25,188 nucleotides of DNA from an uncultured SAR324 cluster bacterium (GCA_902575715.1 CACGSI010000016.1:1-25188), one strand, 5' to 3'. Shown: positions 7,575 through 16,354, counted from the first letter of the stretch. Program-made: numbers and translations. Notes: a model not told the origin generated them from the letters alone.

Positions 7575-8906
7575 TTAGTAACGATTCATATCCGGTCTTC
7601 CTACAGTATGCTGTGAGCCAGCTAATGGTACCTGAGCAAGTGCGGATGCTTCCATGGTTAGGGCAGCCAAATCTTCAGGTTCCAATGAATGAACGTTGGT
7701 TTTACCACACGCTCTTGCCATCATTTGACATTCAATAGTTAAGCAGTGAAGGAAATTATAAACTCTTTCCGCAGCTTCATCAGGATTCAGTCTTTTTCTA
7801 AGTTCAGGATCTTGCGTTGCTACTCCAACTGGGCAACGTCCGGTATGACAGTGATAACAATCTCCTGGATCAACTCCCATTTCTTTTTGGTAATCAGCTT
7901 CTGGTATATCTTTATTGCAATTAAGGGCCATCATGGCGGAATGACCTATGGCAACTGCATCTGCCCCAAGCGCTAATGCTTTTGCCACGTCCGCTCCATT
8001 TCGAATTCCACCAGCATAAATCAATGATACTTTACCTGTATAGCCCAAATCATCAAATGCTTTTCGAGCCTGTCTTATAGCTGCAATTCCAGGGACACCA
8101 GTTTCTTCTGTAGCAAGGTGAGGGCCAGCACCAGTTGAACCCTCCATTCCATCAATATATATAGAATCAGGACCAGTTTTTAAAGCCATCCGGACATCAT
8201 CATATACTCGCGCAGCCCCAAGTTTTAATTGTATAGGAATTTGACAGTCTGTTGCTTCTCTAATCTCTTGAATTTTTAATGCTAGATCATCAGGTCCTAA
8301 CCAGTCTGGATGACGTGCAGGGGAACGTTGATCTATTCCTGCTGGAAGTGATCGCATTTCAGCCACCTGATCTGTAACTTTTTGTCCCATTAAATGTCCA
8401 CCTAACCCAACCTTACATCCCTGACCAATAAAAAATTCGCATGCATCGGCAAGTCTTAAATGATGAGGGTTAAAACCGTATCTGGATTGAATACATTGGT
8501 AAAGCCATTTTGACGAATATCTTCTTTCGTCTGGAATCATACCTCCTTCACCAGAACAGGTTGCTGTTCCAGCCATTGTTGCTCCTCTAGCGAGAGCAGT
8601 TTTGGCTTCGTAACTCAAGGCTCCAAAGCTCATACCAGTTATATAGATTGGAATATCTAATTCCAAAGGTCTTTTGGCTTTAGGGCCTATAACAGTTTTT
8701 GTTAAGCATTTTTCTCGATAACCTTCTATTACAAATCGTGTCAGCGTTCCTGGTAAGAATGTCAGGTCATCCCAAGTGGGTATATTTTTGAATAAAGACA
8801 TACCTCTCATTCTATATCGTCCCAGTTCAGCCTTGATGTGGATATCATCAATTACTTCAGGTTGAAAAATAAAACTCTTTCCTAATACTGATTTATTTCT
8901 TGACAT
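7575..8906 (-). CDS. mgsC: N-methylglutamate synthase subunit C (glutamate synthase FMN domain; GlxD-like)
   Basis: A 443-aa protein corresponding to the FMN/iron-sulfur synthase domain of glutamate synthase, as a free-standing subunit of the size usual for MgsC/GlxD. Conserved features are GMSFGALSYEAKTALARGA (about 91-109), the CSGEGG segment (117-122), the barrel stretch IQLKLGAARV (225-234), IDGMEGSTGAGP (251-262), YAGGIRNGADVAKALALGAD (297-316), and the iron-sulfur cysteines Cys350, Cys353 and Cys358 in DCYHCHTGRCPVGVATQ. With MgsA and MgsB it would transfer the methylamino group of gamma-glutamylmethylamide onto 2-oxoglutarate, giving N-methylglutamate. It lies 50 bp downstream of mgsB. 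GmaS and Tdm next door favour the Mgs reading over a generic glutamate synthase. Confidence 0.88.
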   Translation of the reverse strand: MSRNKSVLGKSFIFQPEVIDDIHIKAELGRYRMRGMSLFKNIPTWDDLTFLPGTLTRFVIEGYREKCLTKTVIGPKAKRPLELDIPIYITGMSFGALSYEAKTALARGATMAGTATCSGEGGMIPDERRYSSKWLYQCIQSRYGFNPHHLRLADACEFFIGQGCKVGLGGHLMGQKVTDQVAEMRSLPAGIDQRSPARHPDWLGPDDLALKIQEIREATDCQIPIQLKLGAARVYDDVRMALKTGPDSIYIDGMEGSTGAGPHLATEETGVPGIAAIRQARKAFDDLGYTGKVSLIYAGGIRNGADVAKALALGADAVAIGHSAMMALNCNKDIPEADYQKEMGVDPGDCYHCHTGRCPVGVATQDPELRKRLNPDEAAERVYNFLHCLTIECQMMARACGKTNVHSLEPEDLAALTMEASALAQVPLAGSQHTVGRPDMNRY

Positions 8907-8956
8907 AATATTTTTTTAAAATTAGTTAATTTAATTTAAAAGTATTATTTTATAAC

Positions 8957-9796
8957 CTATAGAACAATTTTCTTTTCAGAAGGTTCAAGGTTATCATAAT
9001 TCCAAAGTTGTTTCCCTGCTACAATCTTTTTTAATTTAGAAGCACCATTTGGGGCATGCAGATCATATAGGGAAAGTTTACGTTCAATCCATTTAATTTC
9101 TAGATTTGTAATTTCTGATTCAACAGCATCTACTCCTAAAGAATCAATTTCCCCTCCAACATATATCGTACCATCGTACATAGAATCTCCAAGATTTGGA
9201 CCAGCATTACCAAGAACAATCATACGACCTCTTTGCATCATGAAACCACTTAAAGTACCTGTTCGCCCTCCAACTATAATATTGCCTCCTTTCATGTCAA
9301 TTCCGGTTCTTGATCCTACATCTCCTTTACAAACCAGATCTCCCCCGCGAATTGCTGCTCCAAATGTAGATCCAGCATTCTTTTCAACAACTACTGTTCC
9401 AGCCATCATATTTTCACCAAATGACCATCCAACTCTCCCCGAAATATGAATATTTGGACCGTCAATTAAACCACACCCGAAATAACCAAGGCTACCCTCG
9501 AATTTAAGTGTAAGTCTATTTAGAATCCCAACTCCTATAGAGTGCTTTGCACGAGGATTTTTTACTACAATATGCCCATAACCATCTTTCATAAGATCAC
9601 GAATTTTCAAATTAATTTCCGTGCTCTGCATGTCTTGGGCATCAAATTCTGTTTTTTTTGAAGTGTCAACTTCAAATCCATTATAAGGATAAATGAAATT
9701 TTCTTCTTCGGTAGCCGAAAAAAAAGTTTGTTGGGTTCTCCCCCGGAGTTGTTCTGAGTGTAACCCAGCTTCATATGATTTTTCTATAGTTCCCAT
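8957..9796 (-). CDS. mgsB: N-methylglutamate synthase subunit B (GXGXG beta-helix; GlxC-like)
   Basis: A 279-aa protein. The middle (about residues 85-215) is the GXGXG right-handed beta-helix of the glutamate synthase large-subunit C-terminus, with regularly spaced glycine turns: VGWSFGENMMAGTVVVEKNAG, AAIRGGDLVCKGDVGSRTG, MKGGNIIVGGRTG, MQRGRMIVLGNAG and MYDGTIYVGG. In the assembled enzyme this subunit has a structural role bridging the amidase and synthase subunits. The ATG overlaps the end of mgsA by 13 nt, and an AGGAGAGG ribosome-binding site lies inside mgsA, so the two are translationally coupled. The N-terminal ~75 residues and the C-terminal ~55 residues are extensions outside the repeat. 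Confidence 0.87.
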   Translation of the reverse strand: MGTIEKSYEAGLHSEQLRGRTQQTFFSATEEENFIYPYNGFEVDTSKKTEFDAQDMQSTEINLKIRDLMKDGYGHIVVKNPRAKHSIGVGILNRLTLKFEGSLGYFGCGLIDGPNIHISGRVGWSFGENMMAGTVVVEKNAGSTFGAAIRGGDLVCKGDVGSRTGIDMKGGNIIVGGRTGTLSGFMMQRGRMIVLGNAGPNLGDSMYDGTIYVGGEIDSLGVDAVESEITNLEIKWIERKLSLYDLHAPNGASKLKKIVAGKQLWNYDNLEPSEKKIVL

Positions 9797-10719
9797 ACCC
9801 TAACCTCTCCTTCATATGGATCAAATGTATCAATTTCATGAGGAAAAATACTTCGAATTGCTACTTCTTCAGATGCAAGTGCAACAAAATCTTCAGATTC
9901 GTGCAACACCATAGGCTTTGCTGCCATAAAATCTTTAGCCATCCCAAGCTTATCTGAAGTAGCTACAACATAAGTAAATACCCCATCAAGTTCATCCAAA
10001 GATTCATGCATAGCGTCTACTAAATCAATATCTTGCTCCATTTTATCAGCAAGGTATACTGCAATTAATTCCGAATCGCAATTAGACATGAACCTATGAC
10101 CGCGGTGCTCTAAATTCCGCCTCCAGTTCCAATAATTTGTTAACTGTCCATTATGGACAACTGAAACATCATTGAAAGGGTATGCCCAATATGGATGAGC
10201 GGAGCGAATATCAACGTCTGATTCTGTAGCCATTCTAGTGTGTCCAATAGCATGACTCCCTTTAAAACTGCCTATACCGTACTGGTTAGAAACAACGTCT
10301 GCATCTCCCAAGTCTTTAATCAGTTCCAATGCTTGTCCAAGTGACATAATTTCTGCCCCTTCAATATCTTCAATATAATCTGCCATATGGTGCATATCTC
10401 CATCATAACTTAAAGTATATCGAAAAGCGTACTCAGTTGCGACATCTTCTGATAAAATTTTTACACCAAGCTCCTTTAGACGGTTATTTACTAAATTACG
10501 TCGATTTTTAATTTCCTGATGAATATTAAATCCTTTACTTATATCTTCCTGTTCAGCAACCTTAAATCGCATCACACATTTATTTTTACCAGGTATCCCA
10601 TATACTGCTAGGCCAGTCGAATCAGGTCCCCTGTGCTTCAAGGATCTTAGCATTGATGTTATTTCATCCCCAATGTTTCCCGGTTTACCTCGGTGGATGA
10701 TTCCTGCAATACCACACAT
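9784..10719 (-). CDS. mgsA: N-methylglutamate synthase subunit A (class II glutamine amidotransferase; GlxB-like)
   Basis: A 311-aa Ntn-type amidotransferase. The start is fixed by the catalytic Cys2 in MCGIAGI, which must follow directly on the initiator Met. Other signatures are LKHRGPDSTGLAVYG (27-41), GHTRMAT (159-165), HNGQLTNYW with Asn190-Gly191, and NCDSELIAVYL with Asp215. In the N-methylglutamate route this subunit would release methylamine from gamma-glutamylmethylamide for the synthase subunit, just as GltB releases ammonia from glutamine. An AGGAGA ribosome-binding site precedes the start, 40 bp after the GS-like gene. Residues about 55-150 form an insertion relative to minimal class II domains, as is common in GlxB/MgsA proteins. 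Confidence 0.88.
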   Translation of the reverse strand: MCGIAGIIHRGKPGNIGDEITSMLRSLKHRGPDSTGLAVYGIPGKNKCVMRFKVAEQEDISKGFNIHQEIKNRRNLVNNRLKELGVKILSEDVATEYAFRYTLSYDGDMHHMADYIEDIEGAEIMSLGQALELIKDLGDADVVSNQYGIGSFKGSHAIGHTRMATESDVDIRSAHPYWAYPFNDVSVVHNGQLTNYWNWRRNLEHRGHRFMSNCDSELIAVYLADKMEQDIDLVDAMHESLDELDGVFTYVVATSDKLGMAKDFMAAKPMVLHESEDFVALASEEVAIRSIFPHEIDTFDPYEGEVRVWEL

Positions 10720-10759
10720 AGTTCATTTCTCCTCTATTGAAATTATAAATTTTAAAATT

Positions 10760-12226
10760 TTAAGGTAAACAATCAAGATATGTATCCAAATCCCATTCGG
10801 TTGTAGTGTGCATAAAACGCTCCCACTCATCATTTTTATACCAATGGAAAATCTTATACATTTCGTCTGGCATTGCGGATTTGATGACATCATCTTTTGC
10901 AAGGCGATCAAGAGCCTCCCCTAAAGACATAGGTAATTTTTTAACTTGTTTTCCTGCTTCCATAGCCTGATAAATATTTCTATTTTCTGGCTGACCAGGA
11001 TCAATATCATTATCAATACCATCTTCAAAAGCCTTTAAAAGTGCTGCTCCCATCAAATAAGGATTTACCATTGAATCAACAGCCCTGTATTCAAATCTTC
11101 CAGGAGCAGATATTCTAAGGCCAGTTGTCCGGTTTTGATAACCCCAATCTGCAAAAACAGGAGCCCAAAATCCTGTGTCCCATAGACGTCTATAAGAATT
11201 AACAGTAGAACACCCCAGGGCTGTTAATGCTCCTAAGTGAGTAACTATTCCTCCGACACACTGTAAGCCAACCTTTCCAGGTAATTGTGGATCATCTGTG
11301 TCTGGCATAAAGGTATTTTCTCCGCCTGTTCGGTATGTAAATACATCTTGCATTCCAGGAAGAGATTCATGGTGAAGATTATTAACGCTCTGGCTACCGC
11401 CCTTCCAAAGGGAGATATTTGTATGACAACCTGATGCAGAAACACCCATAAACGGTTTTGTCATAAAACAGGCTATTAGATTGTTCTCACGAGCTACTTG
11501 AGCACATATTTGCCTATAAGTAGAAAGTCTGTCCGAATTTCTAACAACATCGTCAAAGGTCCAGTTTAGTTCTAATTGACCAGGGGCATCTTCGTGATCT
11601 CCCTGAATCATGTCTAATCCCATTGCATTACAATATTCTATAACTTTGAGAAAAACTGGTCTTAGAGATTCGAATTGATCAATGTGATAGCAGTAAGGTT
11701 CAGAAAACCCTCCGTCAGGTTTTCCATCTTCTCCTTTTTTCAACCACATCATTTCAGGCTCAGTTCCGACTCGGAAATCCATTTTGTATTTTTGCTGAAA
11801 TTCTTTGTGAAAACGTTTCAGGTTCCCTCTGCAATCAGAAGTTAAAGCCATCCCGGGATTTTCTCTTTCCTCGCGATTTCTAAAACATACACAAAAAACT
11901 CTAGCAACTCTTTTGTCCCAAGGCAATTGACAGAATGTTTCAGGATCAGGTATACCTACCAGTTCCATAGCTTCAGGTCCATATCCAATATAATCACCAT
12001 GTCTATCTATGAAAAGGTTTGCAGTTGATCCATAAACTAATTGAAACCCTCTTTCCGCAGTTCGTTCCCAATGATCAGCAGGTATTCCTTTACCAACTAT
12101 TCTTCCGGTAACTGAAATGAATTGATAATAAATATAGGTTATGCCAAGTTCTTTTATTTTTGATCTAACTTGTTTGACCAAATCATTCCTTCCTTCAGTG
12201 TTAACGTATGCTTCTAAATCCGTCAT
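10760..12226 (-). CDS. Glutamine-synthetase-family ligase with atypical amine site (substrate unknown)
   Basis: A 488-aa GS-fold protein, distinct from the GmaS at 14978. Core catalytic residues are present: Glu156/Glu158 (TEPEMMW), Glu212 and Glu219 (GDHEDAPGQLELNW), His268 (GCHTNISLW), Arg347 (NSYRRLW), Arg366 and Arg371 (QNRTTGLRI), and Glu379/Arg381 (RFEYRAVD). Two positions that bind ammonium in classical GS differ. The Asp of the beta-grasp FxD motif is Ser38 (FISVTG), and the flap Glu is Trp354 (GFWAPVF against GYEAPV). The second His of the HxH motif is Asn270. It therefore probably makes a gamma-glutamyl amide from an amine other than ammonia. It sits between tdm and mgsA in one operon, with an AGGA site just before the ATG. 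The true substrate (methylamine, dimethylamine, ethanolamine or other) is unknown. Confidence 0.8.
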   Translation of the reverse strand: MTDLEAYVNTEGRNDLVKQVRSKIKELGITYIYYQFISVTGRIVGKGIPADHWERTAERGFQLVYGSTANLFIDRHGDYIGYGPEAMELVGIPDPETFCQLPWDKRVARVFCVCFRNREERENPGMALTSDCRGNLKRFHKEFQQKYKMDFRVGTEPEMMWLKKGEDGKPDGGFSEPYCYHIDQFESLRPVFLKVIEYCNAMGLDMIQGDHEDAPGQLELNWTFDDVVRNSDRLSTYRQICAQVARENNLIACFMTKPFMGVSASGCHTNISLWKGGSQSVNNLHHESLPGMQDVFTYRTGGENTFMPDTDDPQLPGKVGLQCVGGIVTHLGALTALGCSTVNSYRRLWDTGFWAPVFADWGYQNRTTGLRISAPGRFEYRAVDSMVNPYLMGAALLKAFEDGIDNDIDPGQPENRNIYQAMEAGKQVKKLPMSLGEALDRLAKDDVIKSAMPDEMYKIFHWYKNDEWERFMHTTTEWDLDTYLDCLP

Positions 12227-12249
12227 ATTTCCTCATCATTTTTTTTGTA

Positions 12250-12270
12250 CGATTTTTTCAAAAAAAATCG
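12250..12270 (-). promoter_or_regulatory. Inverted repeat in the tdm / GS-like intergenic region
   Basis: A perfect 9-bp stem (CGATTTTTT paired with AAAAAATCG) with a 3-nt loop lies about 25 nt before the start of the GS-like gene, in the 145-bp gap after tdm. It is AT-rich and weak, and an A-run rather than a U-run follows in the transcribed direction, so it is not a good terminator. It may be a processing or translational-control hairpin that sets different tdm and downstream expression, or it may be chance. Confidence 0.3.
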
Positions 12271-12371
12271 GTTAATTAAAATCCTAATAATCTTAAAGGG
12301 TTTGAGTAATATTTCTGCTTCTAATTGTTTTCTTATTTTGGAAGAGAATCTACTCCAAAAAAATTAAGAAG

Positions 12372-14723
12372 TCAAGATCGAGGTTTTAGTTTATCAGGAT
12401 CATAAAATGGAAAAGGGACGACAATGGCTGGAATCCTTTTTTGATGCCCATCAAGCTTACCTACCTCAACTTCTGTTCCAAATTCTGAATATTTTTCATC
12501 CAATCTGCACAAAGCGATGTTTTTCTTCAATATTGGAGAAAGAGTTCCACTTGTAATGACTCCTACTTGTGCTCTACCCACATGAATGCAGTCACCATGA
12601 GAACCTTGCTCATTCCCTTCTAGTTCAAGGCCTACAAGTTTCCTCTGAGGATTCTCTTTGCGTTTAATAAGGGAATCTCTTCCAACAAAATCATCTTCTT
12701 TGGTTTTTAATGGTACTGTAAATCCGATTCCTGACTCGTATGGATCAATTTCATCATTGAATTCATAATCGGCGAAAACTAGTCCTGATTCTATCCGAAG
12801 CATATCCAAAGCATCTAAGCCTAGTGGTAAAATTCCAAAAGGTGTGCCTTCTTCCCATACGACTTCCCAAACTTGCATAGCATCTTTTGGGTGACACCAA
12901 ATTTCGTAACCTAATTCTCCTGTGTAACCTGTTCTAGAAATCATAATTGGAGCACCATTCAAATCGCCAATTCTTCCGATAGTGAAACGAAACCAATCTA
13001 TTTCTTCCAACTTTGGTTGAGTAGGAGGAGTCCATACAAATTTTTTAAGTATATCTCTACTTTTTGGTCCCTGAACAGCTATATTGTGTATCTGATCAGT
13101 AGACGATTTTACCCAAACCTTTAAACCAAGTTTTTCTGCCTGTTCTCTTATCCAGAGACCTCCATAATCATCTCCGCCAACCCATCGGAAATTATTTTGA
13201 CCAAGCCTCAAGAGAGTTCCGTCGTCCATCATTCCTCCATGGGGATAGCACATCGATGAGTAAACAACTTGTCCAATCGACAATTTTCTAACATTACGAG
13301 TAAGCACCCACTGCATTAGAGCTTCTGAATCTGGTCCTAGAATTTCAAATTTTCTGAGAGGAGAAAGGTCTGTTATAATTGCTTTTTCTCGACAAGCAAA
13401 ATATTCTTCTATAGCTCCGCTGTTTCTATAGGAAGTTGGCAACCAGTACCCTCTGTATTCGGTAAAGTTTCTGGTAAGTAAAGATGTTTTCGGGTGAAAC
13501 GCTGTTTCTTTAGTAAATTTAGGTTCAGAATCTGGAGTCATTCTAGTTGTTATTGCTTTAGTGAAATTATTCTTATTCGGGTATACCCTTACGTGAATGT
13601 CAGTTGGCTTCCACCCGTTAGCAGGGCTAGTATCGTCTGGACAAGCTGATGATACGCAAACTAAATCGGTTTGAGCCTTCATTAAAACATAGTCTCCTGG
13701 ACGAGACCATGGTTCATCGGAGTATAGGACATTATGATCATCTATACCAGTATTAAAGAAAAAATTTGCGGCAGCCCATCCTTTTCGTGCTTCTATACCG
13801 TAAGGATTCAAGGCATTATTAAAATTGTCTGAGCAATTTATGTGACCAAAATATCCCATATCTTCATAGTATTTTGAAGCACATGCTAAACCAAAAGTAT
13901 CATGCCTTCCCACAGTGTCTTGAAAAATTTCAACTAGAGGTTGCATGTCTACGTCATAGTATTTTGAGTAAAGTCCGGGACTTGGATAATTTGAGCCCAT
14001 TAGAGTTCTAGTTGTAGTTACATCGATACTTCTTTCTATGCCTAGGTCTAATTTTCTTCTATTAAATGCTTGAAAATCAGAACATTCTCTCCCCATTACA
14101 TCAATTATTTGTATAAACTCTCCTTCTTTTACTTCAAATGCTTTAGCCGTACATCTATCAATCCTAAAATCGAGACGAGGATCAGCTAGGGGTTCAGGAA
14201 TTTCAGCATTAATTTCCATTGAAGTCGAAGCTCTTTGTACAAAAACTACCAAATCTGTAGCGGGGAAAATCATACCTTCAACGGGCATATCTTTTCCTGG
14301 AGCAGCAATAGCACAGGTTGTTCTTGAAGTTGCTGTAAAATTAAATTCTTCTTTAGCCTCAGAGTCTTGGGAAAAAAGTAAAGCTGCTTTTGCATTAGAT
14401 AGATCAAATTTCCTTGATTCCATTGAACTTTTCATCTTTATTGCACTTTCTGAATTACCAGAAAGGATTTCTTGTGTTCCAAGTGCTCGCTTAGTTTCCC
14501 TTATGCCAAGAAGGCCTGGATCTCCCTTCCCTTTTTCTGTAAAAGGAATAACTTCAGCGGTTTGCGCACCTTCAGGATTTTGAATAGTTAAAACATCATC
14601 TGGATATAGCTCAATGGCTATCATTCCGCATGCAGGAACACGATATCTCTCTATTCCTTTTTCCGACTGCCATAGACCAGGTTCTAATATTCCTGAGGTA
14701 GATCTAGGATCTGCTATATTCAT
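12372..14723 (-). CDS. tdm: TMAO demethylase (DUF1989 + GcvT/folate-binding domains)
   Basis: A 783-aa two-part enzyme. Residues about 185-385 form a DUF1989 domain: GEFIQIIDVMGRECSDFQAFN, then GRHDTFGLACASKYY, GHINCSDNFNNAL and SSACPDD. Asp216, His274, Cys281, Cys297 and Cys361 stand as metal ligands. The 16- and 64-residue spacing of the three Cys fits the zinc site I recall for Tdm. Residues about 410-770 are a GcvT-type tetrahydrofolate-binding domain (TDLSPLRKFEILGPD, ISRTGYTGELGYEIW, LGLDALDMLRIESG, TSGTLSPILKKNIAL). Known Tdm proteins have this architecture and convert TMAO to dimethylamine and formaldehyde, which the folate domain can capture. Neighbouring gmaS, mgsABC and a TmoXVW-like importer support the call. 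Residues 1-180 look like a degenerate extra DUF1989-like unit. Alternatives are another DUF1989 hydrolase or an aminomethyltransferase. Confidence 0.9.
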   Translation of the reverse strand: MNIADPRSTSGILEPGLWQSEKGIERYRVPACGMIAIELYPDDVLTIQNPEGAQTAEVIPFTEKGKGDPGLLGIRETKRALGTQEILSGNSESAIKMKSSMESRKFDLSNAKAALLFSQDSEAKEEFNFTATSRTTCAIAAPGKDMPVEGMIFPATDLVVFVQRASTSMEINAEIPEPLADPRLDFRIDRCTAKAFEVKEGEFIQIIDVMGRECSDFQAFNRRKLDLGIERSIDVTTTRTLMGSNYPSPGLYSKYYDVDMQPLVEIFQDTVGRHDTFGLACASKYYEDMGYFGHINCSDNFNNALNPYGIEARKGWAAANFFFNTGIDDHNVLYSDEPWSRPGDYVLMKAQTDLVCVSSACPDDTSPANGWKPTDIHVRVYPNKNNFTKAITTRMTPDSEPKFTKETAFHPKTSLLTRNFTEYRGYWLPTSYRNSGAIEEYFACREKAIITDLSPLRKFEILGPDSEALMQWVLTRNVRKLSIGQVVYSSMCYPHGGMMDDGTLLRLGQNNFRWVGGDDYGGLWIREQAEKLGLKVWVKSSTDQIHNIAVQGPKSRDILKKFVWTPPTQPKLEEIDWFRFTIGRIGDLNGAPIMISRTGYTGELGYEIWCHPKDAMQVWEVVWEEGTPFGILPLGLDALDMLRIESGLVFADYEFNDEIDPYESGIGFTVPLKTKEDDFVGRDSLIKRKENPQRKLVGLELEGNEQGSHGDCIHVGRAQVGVITSGTLSPILKKNIALCRLDEKYSEFGTEVEVGKLDGHQKRIPAIVVPFPFYDPDKLKPRS

Positions 14724-14977
14724 ATCTCTAAAGTAATCAACGTAGACTTAATATTTCATAAGTATCATTTACAAATATCATTAATTCAAGACAATAAATT
14801 TGAGTAATTTTTGTTTTACAAAGTAAAATTATTTATATTTCACTACCATTATTAATTTTTTATGTATAACATTTTTAATTATATAAGTAATGATTTTGGT
14901 AAAATAATTTTTTAGAAGATAAAATATTTTTTACAAACTCTAAGTGAATTAATTCATTTTAAAAATAAGGAGAAAAA
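14724..14977. promoter_or_regulatory. Divergent tdm / gmaS promoter region
   Basis: A very AT-rich 254-bp region between the two divergent start codons must hold promoters for both the tdm operon and gmaS. On the gmaS side a weak sigma-70 candidate is TTGGTA (14896-14901), an 18-nt spacer and TAAAAT (14920-14925). A perfect 12-bp palindrome TGAATTAATTCA (14945-14956) lies between it and the gmaS ribosome-binding site, a position suited to an operator. No matching regulator gene is in the window. The promoter call is tentative. Confidence 0.4.
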
Positions 14978-16285
14978 ATGAACACTAATCTTGAAGAAAT
15001 AGCTAAGAAAAAGGGGATTCGTTATTTTTTAATAAGCTTTACGGATTTGTTTGGAGTTGTTAGGTCAAAATTGGTACCTACTAGTTCAATTTCTGGAATG
15101 CAGAAAAACGGAGCAGGATTCGGGGGTTTTGCGGCACATCTTGATATGAGCCCAGCTGATGCAGACATGTTTGCTATTCCTGATTCTGAAAGATTAGTTC
15201 AGTTACCATGGAAGCCCGAGGTAGGATGGTTGCCTAGTAATATTTTTTTAGAAGGAAAAGAAGTATCTCATGGTCCAAGAAATGTCCTTAAAAAAATTTT
15301 GGATGATGCTGATTCAAAAGGCTATTTGATAAATTCCGGAGTTGAATGTGAGTATTTTGTTCTCGATCACGATGGAGAAAATGTAGCAGATTTTGCCGAT
15401 ATTCAATTAAAGCCTTGCTATGATCAGCAATCACTTATGAGGCGTTATGATTTAATTGATGAAATATGTAATTATTTGGATAAACTTGGGTGGGGTCCTT
15501 ACCAAAATGATCATGAAGATGCAAACGGTCAATTTGAAATGAATTGGGATTATTCTGAGGCATTATTAACTGCTGATAGACATACTTTCTTTAAATATAT
15601 GACCAAAACTATTGCTGAAAAGCACGGTTTTAGGGCAACTTTTATGCCGAAACCAATATCATCTTTAACTGGTAACGGATGCCATGTTCATATTTCTGTT
15701 TGGAACAAGGACGGAAAGACAAATTTAATGGAGGATGGAAAAGGTGAGCTTGGTTTATCAGATTTTGCCTACAATTTTATTGGTGGCTTGCTAGAACATG
15801 CTGACAGTTTGGTAGCAATAACAAATCCTGTGGTAAATAGTTACAAACGAATCAATGCCCCAACTACAGTTTCTGGGGCTACATGGTCTCCCAATACTGT
15901 CACCTATTCAGGAAATAACAGAACCCATATGATAAGAATCCCTGATTCAGATCGTATAGAAGTCAGGCTTGCTGACGGAGCAACTAACCCATATCTTTTG
16001 CAGGCATCTTTAATAGGAGCAGGTCTATGGGGCGTTGAAAATAAGACAAGTCCAGGAAAAAGACTTGATATAAATATGTATGAGGAAGGTCATAAAGTTA
16101 AGGGAGCAAAAAAACTACCATTAAACTTGCTGGATGCTTTGCGAAACTTTGATAATAACAAAATTCTAAAAGCGATACTAGGCTCAGAATTTTCTGATTC
16201 TTATTTTAAATTAAAAATGAAAGAGTGGAATTCTTATATGCAGCATTTTACAGAATGGGAACACAAAAATGCACTTGATATTTAG
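14978..16285 (+). CDS. gmaS: Gamma-glutamylmethylamide synthetase (type III glutamine synthetase-like)
   Basis: A 435-aa GS-family ligase matching the GmaS/GlnT type III group over its whole length: GIRYFLISFTDLFGVVRSKLVP at the N-terminus, QLPWKPEVGW (75-84), NDHEDANGQFEMNW (177-190), TGNGCHVHISVW (231-242), NSYKRINAP, GNNRTHMIRIPD and TNPYLLQASL. Catalytic residues are Glu123/Glu125, Glu180/Glu187, His236/His238, Arg291, Arg315, Arg320, Glu328 and Arg330. Asp23 of the FTD motif is kept, but the flap Glu of classical GS is Trp303 (GATWSPN), in keeping with an amine rather than ammonium substrate. It ligates methylamine to glutamate with ATP in the cytoplasm and feeds MgsABC. It has a good AAGGAG ribosome-binding site and is transcribed alone, ending at a strong terminator. 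Glutamine synthetase activity cannot be excluded. Confidence 0.87.
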   Translation: MNTNLEEIAKKKGIRYFLISFTDLFGVVRSKLVPTSSISGMQKNGAGFGGFAAHLDMSPADADMFAIPDSERLVQLPWKPEVGWLPSNIFLEGKEVSHGPRNVLKKILDDADSKGYLINSGVECEYFVLDHDGENVADFADIQLKPCYDQQSLMRRYDLIDEICNYLDKLGWGPYQNDHEDANGQFEMNWDYSEALLTADRHTFFKYMTKTIAEKHGFRATFMPKPISSLTGNGCHVHISVWNKDGKTNLMEDGKGELGLSDFAYNFIGGLLEHADSLVAITNPVVNSYKRINAPTTVSGATWSPNTVTYSGNNRTHMIRIPDSDRIEVRLADGATNPYLLQASLIGAGLWGVENKTSPGKRLDINMYEEGHKVKGAKKLPLNLLDALRNFDNNKILKAILGSEFSDSYFKLKMKEWNSYMQHFTEWEHKNALDI

Positions 16286-16354
16286 TTCTCATTCAAAAGA
16301 TTGAAAAAAAACTAATAATTATAATTCAGTAATATAAAGTAAATTTATGGGATA

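Noticed and set aside
7575..10719. Reading mgsA, mgsB and mgsC as ordinary split glutamate synthase
   Set aside because: No NADPH-dependent small subunit is nearby, and the three subunits sit with gmaS and tdm, as in N-methylglutamate synthase loci. Ordinary glutamate synthase remains a weaker alternative.
12372..14723. Reading the 783-aa protein as a glycine-cleavage T-protein or as a guanidine-pathway DUF1989 hydrolase
   Set aside because: The DUF1989 plus GcvT architecture in one chain, with the Cys/His/Asp metal positions and methylamine genes around it, fits TMAO demethylase much better. No other glycine-cleavage or carboxyguanidine genes are present.
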